Shown piece after piece: positions 13,001-23,706 of a DNA stretch of 64,000 nucleotides. The translations under genes were made by a program, and so were the position numbers. Numbering within the stretch: position 1 is the first letter of the stretch; each line of letters begins with the position of its first letter. Under the pieces are notes generated by a model that did no database searches, was not told the origin of the DNA, and saw only the letters and a program-made list of their open reading frames with translations. Source of the DNA: Cloeon dipterum (Eukaryota > Arthropoda > Insecta > Ephemeroptera > Baetidae); contig NC_088788.1 of NCBI RefSeq assembly GCF_949628265.1, positions 35,078,335 to 35,142,334 of the forward strand. The letters run 5' to 3'.

Positions 13001-15966
13001 GAGAATTTTTGCGGCAGAGTGCCATGATTTACCCACGTTTGATACCGATCCAATATTAATAGCGCCTGCGATTTAAAAGGGTTGGCAAAGTGCACAACTA
13101 ACAAGTCTAACTGGTTGCATACATGACATTATTTTACCATGCTATGAAATATTAGAGAGGACTCTCTTGCTATAATCATGGGATAAATAATACAAAATTG
13201 GTAGAAAATATAGGATTTATTTTTTCCATACAATTTGCACGCAATTGGATAAATCGCGACGACAGGGATAGATATCAAGCAAAAATATCATTTAATTTTG
13301 CGGGTAATTTAGCAAAATCTGATATTTACTTGTTCCTCGGCAGGTTCTGATTTTAGAGTTAAAAACTGTTGCTAAATTTCGCAAACAATAAACTCAATGA
13401 ACAAATTTTACTAAATGCAAAATGATCTTAATAGTTGTCCTGTAAAGCTCTCCTTAAAATACTAATTTAAAGAGCAAAAAGTTAATTGAAAGATTAATTT
13501 TTTTGTTATTTTACAGAAAGAAGACGTTTTTCGTGGCGAACGGCGCAAAGCAGTGCGGAAACTAATAGAGGAACATTAACCAGGAATAGCGCAGTCTGGG
13601 GTTCAGTTCCCGCGTCACCGGACGTTCCTCCTCCTGGGTAAGCCCGTGGATTATCCACCCCCAAAACATACTATTTAATTGTTTTCTCGTGAAGACCGTA
13701 CATTGAGTGGGCTGGAGACGAGCAATGCTGCTGTTGCCGGCGCCGCGTATTCTTCTCATCGCCGTCGCTGGCGGCGCCGCCAGCGGCGTGGCTGTGCCGG
13801 GGCTCGCTGCCCGACCTACGAACCACGGAGCCCTTGCTGCTGGACCTGCGGCCGCCGCTGTCCTCGCGACCCTTCCTACCACGCCAGCCGCGCGACCTGA
13901 AAGAGGACTGCCTGGCCAAGGTGATCGGCCCTGAAGGGCGCGTGCTCGTCGGCAAGGTGCGCTTCGTCGGTAGCGCCACCACTGCCGGCTTCAAAGAGCC
14001 GGTCGTCGGCCTCGAGGTGGCCGAGTGCGGCGACTCGGATGGCACCGTCAACGGCCACAGACTCTTCACCTGGTGAGTGTCCGCGCTCGCTATCAAAGTG
14101 ATATATTTTATTTAGAGATCAAATGCAGTTGTTTGTTGAAAGGAGATTATTTTAAAGATAACTTTTTAGAAAAAATCCTTTTTACCTTTATTGAGGATAA
14201 CACTACAAATTTCCTAGGTTGGTTGAAATTAAAAAGAAAAACAATGAGAAAATCGGAATGCAAAAATCAAGCATCCCTCCTACTATAAAATCACGATTTA
14301 TTTCATAATTTAGGGAGTGTTTTCCTTAAGATTCGGCACACCATTGGATAAATCACCTCGAGAGGAACCGAAATCAAGCGAAATAACATAATTGAATTTT
14401 TCAAGAAATTTGGTAAAATCTGAAATTTAACTGTTATCCTTGGTCTGAGAGTTAAATGCAAAATTTAACAAATAATAAACTCAATGAACTACTTGCTAGA
14501 GTCGGGAATGCAAAATTTTCCTTATTGTCAGCCTCTCAACTTAAATTTTTTAAATGTTGTGATTTAAACTGATGCAAAAATTGAAGTTAATCAGGTTCAA
14601 ATTGCCACTAAAATCCGACAATGTTTGTGGTTTTAGAGGGTGCAGAGAAGAACTTGACCTCCTGTTCAAGTTGAAAATGGGTAAAATAAACGACAGTGTG
14701 TAAAAAATTATATCCAATTATGGGTAGGTCAACTAGCACTGCGCATTCTATAGGGATGGTTGATCAGGTTGAATTTATTTGTTTTTAATTTTTTTGCACT
14801 CAAACGTTTATAGATGCTTCAATTGCTTGCAACCTGCGAAAAATTCATTTTTACTATGTATTTACTCTGTATTTTATGTCTGTTGTACACCTTTTGGTGT
14901 TTAATAAATATTTCATTCATTCACTATGTATTTAAGAAGGGGTAGTAAAGGGGTTGAAAGACACACCATGACAAGTCAAATGGTGGGTAGTTTTTTAAAA
15001 ACTGATGCTTATAGAAGCCAAAAAATTGGTGAAAAACATATTTTCCTCGCAGGCCGCCGTAATCAATTAACAGATTGTCGGGTTCTTTAATTTACAAAAA
15101 CTGTGTATAATTCACGTCCTATGATTCACTGACGGAAGTGGTTACACAGTGAAAAACACAGTGAGGAGTAAATACCAATAATATTTTTGGTTTTGAAGGG
15201 TACAAAAAGGGGGGTTGAAGGACTCTTGTTGACTCTGTTTCGGCTGTCATTTCGAGATTAATACCTAGTCTAGCAGCGCAGTGTGCGGTTTTTTAAAATC
15301 CAACCATTAGAAGCTTGAGATTCAGGCGAGAAAACATATTTCAAAATCCAAAATAGCGAAGTTTTTGCAGTTCATATTTTTCACTATAAAATTATAAGGC
15401 AAATCAACCTTCTTTCTAGCAAATCTGACTACTAAATCAAAATTATTCAAAATTGAGTTATATTTTTAAAATTCGATTTAAGTGACCTTAACCTTTGACT
15501 TGTCTTACAACTTTTGGGGTCAACAACTGAGTTGAGATGAGTTCAACGGCGTGTCTGAAGTTTTTTCTACAGCCAACACGTGATCAAAGTTATACGTGAC
15601 GCATTCAAAATTCCCTCGTTTTGTTCTTTGGACGCTTAAATGGGAATTTCTCAACAAATTTGCTGATGGTTTTTTAGCATACAAAAAACCATCAAAACTG
15701 ATATACCCCATGAGAAACTGGCTCTTTTCCGGCTTTTCTAGGTTTCCCAGTCACGATCGTCTTTATGTAACAATTTTTCAGTCATGAATTTTATTTTTAA
15801 GGTCACAAAAACCATAATTCCATTTTGCAGGCATGTCTTATAAAAAAACCTCTTTTAACTATTGAAATTGTTACGAATAAACTAAGATATTAATTTCTGT
15901 TGCAGTGAGGCTGGCCGAGGCCTATTTGTACCGTTCCGAAAAGTCATCCTTGCCTGGCACTGCTGA
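10098..15966 (+). CDS. C-terminal CAP-Gly domain protein, 5 exons, 399 aa
   Basis: The exons are 10098-10417, 12118-12437, 13517-13637, 13695-14072 and 15906-15966. Lengths and phases close exactly to 399 codons plus stop. Residues about 15-55 form a short coiled coil. A very acidic stretch follows with DDIELIFTTEG. The middle is proline- and arginine-rich and low in recognisable domains. The last 75 or so residues are a CAP-Gly domain: GKVRFVGS, then VVGLEV, GDSDGTVNG (the GKNDG-like loop), HRLFTCEAGRGLFVP, and a stop soon after. CAP-Gly domains bind the EEY/F tails of tubulin, EB proteins or CLIP partners, so a microtubule or centrosome role is likely. The two-lysine GKNDG core is altered to GDSDG. 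I do not recognise the orthologue. Introns carry MITE remnants and a 17-base artificial-looking tag. Confidence 0.75.
13200..13350 (+). repeat. MITE remnant in CAP-Gly intron 2
   Basis: It shares ATTGGATAAATC, ATCAAGC and GCAAAATCTGA blocks with 14280-14480 and 39247-39410. It is degraded and without recognisable ends. Confidence 0.45.
14280..14480 (+). repeat. MITE remnant in CAP-Gly intron 4
   Basis: It begins CTACTATAAAATCACG, close to the left end of the full copy at 39247, and follows that copy through TTGGATAAATC, AAATCAAGCGAAA and TTTGGTAAAATCTG. Only the left half of the family is present. Confidence 0.55.
15742..15758 (+). other. Exact match to a laboratory PCR tag (GTTTCCCAGTCACGATC)
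   Basis: These 17 bases equal the constant part of the random-priming tag derived from the M13 forward primer. A chance exact match in 64 kb is very unlikely. The site lies in intron 4 of the CAP-Gly gene, next to a short perfect hairpin (GATGGTTTTTT and its complement near 15664-15692). It may mark an assembly or library artefact. Confidence 0.6.
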
Positions 15967-16618
15967 ACCTCCGCCAAGTGTATGATAACTGTGTAAATGT
16001 TTCTCTTCGCGCAGCTTAAAATGTGTGTCATAAAAAGAAATTAAAAAACCCTCTGAAGAGTTTACCAGTGTCGCATCAACAAATATATAATAAATATAGT
16101 TTTCTCTTCCATTTACATGCGCAGTCCTCTTTAAATAATTGTTTAGAACCATTACTTCATAACACGATTCAAAAGAGAACTTTGCCTTACGAATTCGTTA
16201 AATTGATGGAAGCAAAAACTGCCTCTCGAAAAATGGCTTTAATGTTCAAGAGTATGCAAATAATAATTAAAATAATATCTGATTGTTTAACCAAGACTGT
16301 GAAATAGAAAGAACAGACACAACAGTCCCGCGGACGTGTAACTAGATGTTCTGAATAAAAGGGATGAAATATAAAAACACAAAGAAGAGTATCATTGAAT
16401 TTCCTTTATTGAAAATATTTTTTCCAATACAATTGCTTCGCAGCTCGCAGTCTCTTTTATTTTTGTAAATCAAGGTACGTGTGATGCACCAGACACTAAA
16501 ACCTACTTAAATTGTAATAAAAAAACGATCTAAAATCAATACGAGGTCCTAAAGGCGATTTGAATCGAAAAATCAGTTTATTAAAAAAGCAAGGCTTGAT
16601 CGATTAGAGCCGGGTGCA
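15967..16618. other. Spacer between convergent CAP-Gly and ZC3H3-like genes
   Basis: This 650-bp AT-rich stretch should hold the 3' untranslated regions of both neighbours. An AATAAA-type signal lies near 16353 (GAATAAAAG). No other coding exon is seen. Confidence 0.4.
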
Positions 16619-17806
16619 TCACAGTGGAATAAAAGAGGGCAGCTCACCTAAAACCTTGCTTCTCTCTGGCCGCACGGCTTTGCACTCCTGCTCCTCGGTG
16701 GTCTGGTAGTACCTAGTTTCTGCTTTCTTCGTAGCCCCTTCAGCCACCTGAATTTTTTTAATCCAGCATAGCACTTCAAGTAAATGAACAGACGGAAAAA
16801 TCACCTTGTTTGCTGTTCCCTTAATCGGGGTGGGTCGTTTGTATTTGAAAAGAGACACGGGAGACAGGTGCGAACGCTCGCAGGCGTCACCTTTGGGGCA
16901 ACGACCCAACTTGTGGAATATGGTGCACGGCAATGAGGTAGATTTCCTTTTGTTGGACAGAATCAAGAGGCTTTTCTGCTTGGCTTGCCTGTTGATAAAA
17001 ATATGGTATATAGTTGGTCCCGATGTAATTAATTTAGATTTATCTACCTCTGAATGGTTTGGAGCCTTGTTAGTCTCGTGCCACCATTGCTGACGAATCT
17101 CTCGCCGCTAATCAGCGTAACGTTTCCTAAAACAAACACACGGCAGAAGTCTGCTTGTAAAAATAATTTGTTCCTGGAAATATCTAACGGATGAAAAAAT
17201 ATGTAACCTGGTCTCGTCTTCTTCCGGTCTGCGGGACTCTTTTTAGTAACAACTGTTGTTTGCCTGACCAGCTTGTTTTTACTCTTGAATATGAAGGGCG
17301 AGCTCTTAGGCTTATTTTCAAGAGAAGCCGCAACAGGCTGTTTTTTCAAAATGAGTTTGTTTTTGCTCTTGTACAGCACTCGAGGGCTCTTCGGCAATGA
17401 AAGCAATTTCGGATTGACGTGGATGGCCGTTGGTTGTGAAAAGGCTGGATTGACCAGTATTTTCTTTGGCTGCTTGAAGTTTGGATTGACCAGTATTTTT
17501 GCTCCTTGCTGGAAGTTTGGATTCACCAGAATCTTCGTGGGTGCTGGAGGAGCAACCACCGCTGGCAGAGGAGGCTGCAGAAGAGCTGGATTGCGCCACG
17601 AACGAGAGGGGCCCTTGGGAGCTCTTCTTATGGCGGGGGCGACCTTGACTGGGGAAACATTATGCCTCGCCAGGAAACCTGCGAGTTCAGACGGACCTTG
17701 AGTTTGAATAAGGCGTTCTATATCTATAATTCTTTCATTAATCACCTTTTAAATATTCTACTTCGTTGCGGATCCGTTCCGTTTCTAAATAGCTCGGATA
17801 ACTCAT
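16619..17806 (-). CDS. ZC3H3-like CCCH zinc-finger protein with one finger
   Basis: The exons on the minus strand are about 17806-17208, 17126-17048, 16988-16805 and 16747-16619. The N-terminal MSYPSYLETERIRNEVEYLK resembles the start of ZC3H3. Next come four spaced copies of an ILVNP/IHVNP motif, then two SKNKL(I/V) motifs, a segment ISGERFVSNGGTRLTRL, a basic stretch, one CCCH finger (C-x8-C-x5-C-x3-H), and the ending VRPERSKVLGELPSFIPL. ZC3H3 acts in polyadenylation and mRNA export and normally has several CCCH fingers; here only one is present, and the intron after it is 57 bp. The first 20 codons lie one base out of frame with the rest at a TTTAAAAGG run (about 17747-17754). No intron of normal size fits there, so an assembly indel or a real frameshift is implied. 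The downstream part alone is about 310 codons. Divergent from aladin. Confidence 0.62.
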
Positions 17807-18298
17807 TGTAATCGTCCGATGGGCTAAACAATTCGTCGCGAACTTTCCAACTAGATAAATGCTTTACAGTCAAAGGTGCAGAAAGATTGTCTTTTCCTAT
17901 TCCTGTTGTTGTTTCGTAACACGTTAAACAGAAACACCAACCTTACAAAATTACACATGAGTTGTTCTTTTTTCGAACATAACTCAAAAAAGGGTAAGGA
18001 AGATAAAAATAATTTTTTTAATATTATGTATGTAATATATTCAAAAATAAAACTTGAATGGATGCAAAACACTAACATAATTGCAAAGGGGGACTTACAA
18101 AAACTTTATCACGTTGGCTAGCTTTTATTCCCATTACGTTGCTAAAACAATTAATGTTTCCATTCACTGGATGGCGCCACGGGCTACACAACTGCAACGA
18201 AACGAGGGAAAATCGCTGATCAGCCGGCACAAGAGGAATTTACGGAATTTACAAACAAATTAGAAATTTCATCCAGGTTTTTAGTTTAATCTTGAAAA
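17807..18298. promoter_or_regulatory. Bidirectional promoter region of ZC3H3-like and aladin genes
   Basis: The two start codons are 492 bp apart and point outward. A GGATGGCGCCAC string at 18169-18180 resembles the insect CTCF-type core (GATGGCGCC), also found at 42778 and 43039. No TATA box was recognised. Confidence 0.4.
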
Positions 18299-19861
18299 AT
18301 GACAGACATTGGCATGGATTTCTCCGTGACGTCTGTCCCTCCAGACGGCCAAAGATGGTTCTGCGAACTGGACGGTCGTCTACACAGTCGGCCTCGACAG
18401 GGATCTTTTAACCCTGAGTCACCTCTGCTGGCGGCCCTGACTGTTAGTTAATTAATAATTTTTAACGTATCATATAAAATATTCGTTTTAGGCCTACTGC
18501 GAGAACTTGGACGCACCGAGTGACAAAGCGCATGACCACTGGCGTGCCCCTCTGGACCATCAGCCCGGCGGCCTCTTCCTGTCCGCCCCGACGTCAACGG
18601 CGAAAGCTGCTGTGGCCGCCTTCTACCACCACGGCTGGGTGGCAGGCCTCGAAGTGCTCTCTAAACAAAATCGCTTGCTGGACCGCGTCCTCCGCTCATT
18701 GGCTCCCAAGCACCAGGTCGGGGGTCACCGGCCTCTGATGGCCGCCCACCCGACGGACAAAGAGCTGGCCGTCGCTTTCCGAGAGGATGTTGTGCGCGTA
18801 GTTGGTTGGGCCAAAGGACAGGCACACGACTTCAAGTCTAAATTCAGGGTGCTCTGCCTTGGTTGGCGGCCGTATGCCCACCACCTCGTAGCTGGTTGTG
18901 CTGCTGGACTGCTCGTGTGGAGTGCCAAACAGGTGAATTGTGTATTAATTTTTAAATAAGAATAACCTAAAGAGCTTTTCTACAGTTCTGCACAATATAA
19001 AACAGCAAAGCAACGGCAGAACCAAAGCCAGAATATTAATAAAAATTAAATATATCTAATTGACAGGAAAACAAACAGTATTCAGATCTGCCGATGAGCA
19101 CCGGGCGGCACTGCCTGCTGCCCAGTCCAAACAGCTGTCCAGTTGCCGCCGTGGCGTGGCAGCCAAAGGGTGACTACCTGGTGGCCGCGGCCGGCAACGA
19201 GCTGTACCTGGTGCGGCCCGAGACTGAGCATTGGTGGCTTCTGCCACGGGGAGCGGCCGCTCATCTGCTGCTTTGGTCACCATGCGGCCGGCGCCTGCTG
19301 GCCGCCTCATCCGGAGCCTCCTTCCACCTGTGGAACGCGGCCACCTGGACTGCTGAGCGGTGGACCGTTGCGCGAGGCTCCTTGGTGGCCGCCGCCTTTA
19401 GCCCAGACGGCCGCCTGATGCTGTTTGGCGATGAGGCTGGCCTCTATTGTCTGCCGACGGACGGACAAGCTTTCCTTATTGAGCAAACGCGCGTGACCGC
19501 CTTGGCCTGGGATGGGACGGTCCTGGCCGCTATTCATCATGGCAGCGCTGCGGTTCATGTTTACAGCACCAGAACTGATCCCCAACTCAACATTAGACCT
19601 TAGTAAGTTGCTCATCATTCAAACAGTTAGAAAATTTTAATTCTAACAGCGCAGAAACTAATTTCTTTCATAAACAACATTTAATTGTGTTTCAGTTTTG
19701 TAATTGATGGCAAGGAAGGCGAAATAGCATCATCTATCAACTTCTTCCCTGGCGCCAAGGGCGCCTCCTTGTTGGTGATCCTTTGGTCTTCAGGCAGAGT
19801 CCAATCCTTCCCTTTCACGACACAAGAAGCCTTTAGCAAAGCCAACAGCCGCAGATTCTGA
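18299..19861 (+). CDS. Aladin (WD-repeat nucleoporin), 4 exons, 428 aa
   Basis: The exons are 18299-18442, 18492-18932, 19067-19602 and 19696-19861, closing exactly to 428 codons plus stop. The beta-propeller blades match aladin in order: MAAHPTDKELAVAFREDVVR, then PYAHHLVAGCAAGLLVWS, SCPVAAVAWQPKGDYLVAA, LLLWSPCGRRLLAASSG with FHLWNAATWTAERW, AAFSPDGRLMLFG, and near the end LLVILWSSGRVQSFPF, matching the family's WSTGRI...IPL segment. Aladin is anchored at the nuclear pore and takes part in NLS import and spindle assembly; human AAAS mutations cause triple-A syndrome. The protein is somewhat shorter than the human one (about 546 aa), mainly at the C-terminus. Introns are short (49-134 bp). 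It shares a promoter region with the ZC3H3-like gene. Confidence 0.9.
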
Positions 19862-19907
19862 GACTGAATTGTGATTTTTTTGTACATGTCATATATAATC
19901 TCGCAAA

Positions 19908-19913
19908 AATAAA
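19908..19913 (+). terminator. Polyadenylation signal of aladin
   Basis: AATAAA lies 47 bases after the aladin stop codon, at normal spacing for a short 3' untranslated region. Confidence 0.6.
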
Positions 19914-19993
19914 TTCGCTGTGAAACTCAACACAGATGGACGTTTTTATTTGATCAGAAAGAGATCTGGGTTTGCTTCGGATGGCAGGGTGAT

Positions 19994-22900
19994 TTAGTCT
20001 TCATGGTCGGGCCAGACGCTGTCGATTTCCTCCTCGGCCGGCTTTGTCGCTTCCGCAGCAGCCTTGGGCACCAGCAGGTTGTGTACTGCCGGCAAACGGA
20101 AGAAGTAAGAGGAAGCCACGCTGCCCAAGGTGGCGCCCAGCCAGTAGACGACGAAGAACTGCGCGAATGTGTGTCCCAGGCAGCCCATCTTGAGTCCCGT
20201 GGCCAGCAGGGGGTTGTAATAGCCGCCAGAGTAGTTGAAGCCCATCACCACCTTGCCATTGGAGAATTCGATCAGATTGGTAGAAAGAAAATTCGGTAGA
20301 TGGCAAAATCCGGAAAAAACGGGCTTCTCGTAAACAACAAGTTGCAAAACGAGTATTTTTGAGTTCAGGAGAAAGTGATAAAATCAAAATTGCAGGTGGA
20401 ACATCCCTAGATTATGCCTGATGTCAAATAAGACCATAACAAATTGTAAAAAATCGAGCCCTGGCGTCAGGGTAGCTCTCGAGCAATCGATATCATTAAA
20501 TTCGCACATGTGGCTAATTTAATGACACCTGACGGGCTCTGTATTGGTTTGATCTGCAAGAACTGCACACCGTTGGGACAGCAATGTCAAGAGCTTCCAG
20601 AATTTGTCAATTTGACCCTTTGGAAACCTTCAGAGGTAACTCAGGAACGAGATTCTGGGCATATCAGGGTGTTTCCTGATCACCCTGATGGCTTCCACAG
20701 GGTAAATTGTACATATTCTGGAAGCTCTTGACTTGCACGTTCCAAAGTTGTGCAGTTCTTGCAGATTGAACCAATACAGAGCCCGTCAGGCGTCATTAAA
20801 GTGGCCACATATGGGAATTTAATATATCGCTTGCTGGAGAGCTACCCTGACGCTACGGCTCGATTTTTTTACCTATTCTGATGGTCTTATCTTACCTCAA
20901 GGGATGGGTCTAAGCATGTTCCACCGGCAAAAATCGACTTATCATGCGATTTTTATTTTATCACTTCACCCCTGAACTCAAAAACACATGTTTTTCCAAC
21001 CTTTTTTACTCTCTGCGTAAGTGCGTATCTAGAATTCTAGGAAAATGAAATTCACTAGACATTTAGATCCTGAACTCAAAAAAATACTTTTTGAAAATAA
21101 ATCCGTGGAAAAGCCCAGCAAGCAATATTTTCATTAATTGATTTACGCTTTTACCAAAGAAGTGGCGATGAAAGAATCAATGGCGGCGCCTTGTTTGGGA
21201 CCCAGCTCGCTGATAGTCCTTGAGGAGACACGGCAGATAAAGGTGGCGCCCAATTCTACCAAGGCACCATATAAAACGGGCACCTGGAAAAATTGGGAAA
21301 CATTTTTCAGTGAAAGTGAATTATATGACACATGAGCAGAGTGTCCATGCTATTAAAAATACCTGCAAGTCGGCGGTGCACCTGGCGGTTGCCCTGCCTT
21401 TGTGGTTTTCGACCATTTCAAGGCCCCAAATGAGTTGAATGTACTGGAAAACGGAGAGGGCGCCGATCAGGCCGAAGATTGTCTTGAGCACGACGACCCC
21501 GTAGTTGGTGCGGCGCTCGAGCAGGTCCTCGATGAAGGTGTAGGGGCAGGCGGTGGCGTCGCCCCAGTGCTTCGACCACCAAATCGTCAGCAGGAACAGT
21601 GACACCGCGTACGCTCCCACGCCGTAGTTGTCAGCGACTGCAAAGTGAGTTATAGTTATGAGGAAGGCAGGATATTAACGATTGAGCTGAGGTTGGAATT
21701 GTTCTGAAGTGTCTTTACTCGAATTAAATCAATCTGAGCGCGGGTCAAAATTCAAAATCAGCCGCAGCAGCATTTATCATTTTAATAGGTGAAAATTTTC
21801 TTGCATAATATTGTTCTCCTTGGTATCTTTAATTGTTTACACATTCTGTTAAGAAATTGAGTTTTATTTTATTGAGGGCTGTGAATTTTAAACATTTTTT
21901 TTTTTTCGGAAAAATAGTCGACTATTTTAAGACGGCATAGGATTTCAACTAATTGCATTAAATCCGCTGTCGGCAAGGGTATCGGATTTTGATGTAATTT
22001 GGTGGGGGTGTTTTGCCCTAGTGGACCTAAGGCCAGCCCAATAAAATTTATAATTTCAAAATTGCCTACTTTATAGGGGCTCAAAGTTGGCCAATTTTTA
22101 AAAAGTTGATTTTTCAGGGAAACTATTTAAGTATAAAGATAAATATAAAAAGGCGTCTAAAATTATCTACGCCCATCAACTTTGCTACGTTGACTAAATT
22201 TCTTGGTCAAAGGCCAAGGTCACTAAAATTTGACCTAAGATATCAAGAAATTCCTGATTATCGAAGAGAACAAAAATGTTTATTTTTCAGATTGCCAAAA
22301 TGTGCCTCATTGAATAAGGAAAAAATAAAAAATGATTTTTCCGCATTTTTGAGAAATTTGAATTTACATTTTGAAAACGTGGTTAATTTTGCCCCAATAT
22401 TAGACTCTGTAATTGTAGTCGTAATACTTTCACGCGGTCAGATTTGGTTAGTAATTTAGTTAGTGATCCCTTTTAAATTGATATGAGTTTTTAAAAGGGT
22501 TAAAATTAGCCCTAGAGAGATAAGTTTATTTTTTCTTTGCTGAGAAAAGAGTACATAAATAAAAACTTTTAACCCTTTAGCTAAAAATCACGTTGTCCGT
22601 TACGGACCCCACCGCTGAAGAATCAACGAAATTTGAGAAATATGGTGCAACGTATCTGATAAAATTATATTTGCCAACTTTTTACCCTTAATATTTTATC
22701 GCATTTTTCTGTCAAAATTTAACTCTTGCAGTTCCCTCTAATACCCCATTTTCACCCCCTTGTTGATTTCCGATGAGTCGTTGACTCAGAAATAATTTGT
22801 CATAGCAATGATTACGCGGTCTGCAACGGTTGAGAAAAACTGTCAATTATATTTCTAGATTTTACAGCCCTGTAAAATGAATTAAAACGCATACTTTTTT

Positions 22901-23706
22901 AAGCATTTTTTAGCATTACAAAGTGGTCGAAGGAGAGAACGTCAACAAGAAAACACGCGGTATACAATAACCGTGCGCGAAAATAAATTTTGGCCAGTGG
23001 AGCCACGGGGAGGAGGCGGTCTACTGAAATGAACAAACCGAAAGACACACGCGACGATCTTCGCCAGTGCCAAAAAAAACTATGTTCGTTCTGACACTAT
23101 GTTGAAATTTTCTAAAAGTGGTGTATAAAAATATGATTCGCTTACTGATGATGAGTTCGAAGCAGCATCCGCAGAGTTCGAATGCGGCGACCATTTCTTC
23201 GAGGCATTGTCGCCAGACGCCAGGGTCGGAGGCGCTGCGCACCGCATTCCGCAGGTACTGGCTCAGGGAGGCGGTGAAAACGATGCACAACACGGAGTAC
23301 GCGAGTGGACTGATCTCCAGCACATCTCGCACCCCTATTCCCACCAAATTTACACATTTTTAGTTAAATGACAGCCAAACAAATAATAAAAAAGATTAAA
23401 CCTGAAAATTTTTACACAAGAATCAAAATTATTCTTGCAACAATATATGTTTCAGTTTAAAGTAAAGCTTTATAGAAAATTTTTGAAAACTTCTTTTTAC
23501 CTTTTATACTTGAAAAGGATAAAAACTTACAGGATTTTCCGATTAAAAAATTGCTGATAAACTTTTTACTTTAAGAGTAAATCATTGACAAACACAGAGC
23601 ACAGTGTCTTCAATTAAATTGGACCAGAGAGAGCCTAAATAGGAGTGATAAGTATACGAATAAAAGAGATCTAACCGTCGAGAATCTCTGCGATGCTGAT
23701 CCTCAT
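19994..23706 (-). CDS. Aquaporin-11/12-type (unorthodox) aquaporin, 5 exons, 293 aa
   Basis: The exons on the minus strand are 23706-23676, 23334-23146, 21637-21363, 21283-21155 and 20251-19994; phases close to 293 codons plus stop. Exon 1 supplies only the first ten residues; its choice rests on phase and a GT donor and is the least certain join. The protein has hydrophobic segments typical of a six-helix channel. The first pore motif reads ACPY (CPY in place of NPA, as in insect AQP11/12 types) and the second NPL in GGYYNPLLATGLKMGCLGH, followed by FFVVYWLGATLGSV. Known members sit in intracellular membranes and pass water or glycerol. The tail is acidic (AEEEIDSVWPDHED). Intron 4 is largely filled by a 670-bp foldback element. 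Confidence 0.82.
20340..21010. mobile_element. Foldback MITE, best copy, in aquaporin intron 4
   Basis: The two arms are inverted repeats of about 300 bp. For example GACGGGCTCTGTATTGGTT (near 20531) pairs with AACCAATACAGAGCCCGTC (near 20771), and TGAGTTCAGG near 20360 pairs with CCTGAACTCA near 20975. Other matched blocks are CGAGCC...GCGTCAGGGTAGCTCTC and GGTGGAACAT. Related copies are at 3137-3430 and 30165-30560. It encodes no protein. The transposase family is unknown. Confidence 0.8.

Noticed and set aside
13575-13640. tRNA-like GGTTCAGTTCCC string
   Set aside because: No A box or foldable arms; it is part of CAP-Gly exon 3.
13562-13934. Alternative frames in the CAP-Gly exon region
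   Set aside because: Only the frame that ends in the CAP-Gly motif joins the neighbouring exons in phase.
22106-22459. 117-codon frame in the aquaporin intron
   Set aside because: AT-rich composition, no domain, no splice partners and no start context; chance frame.
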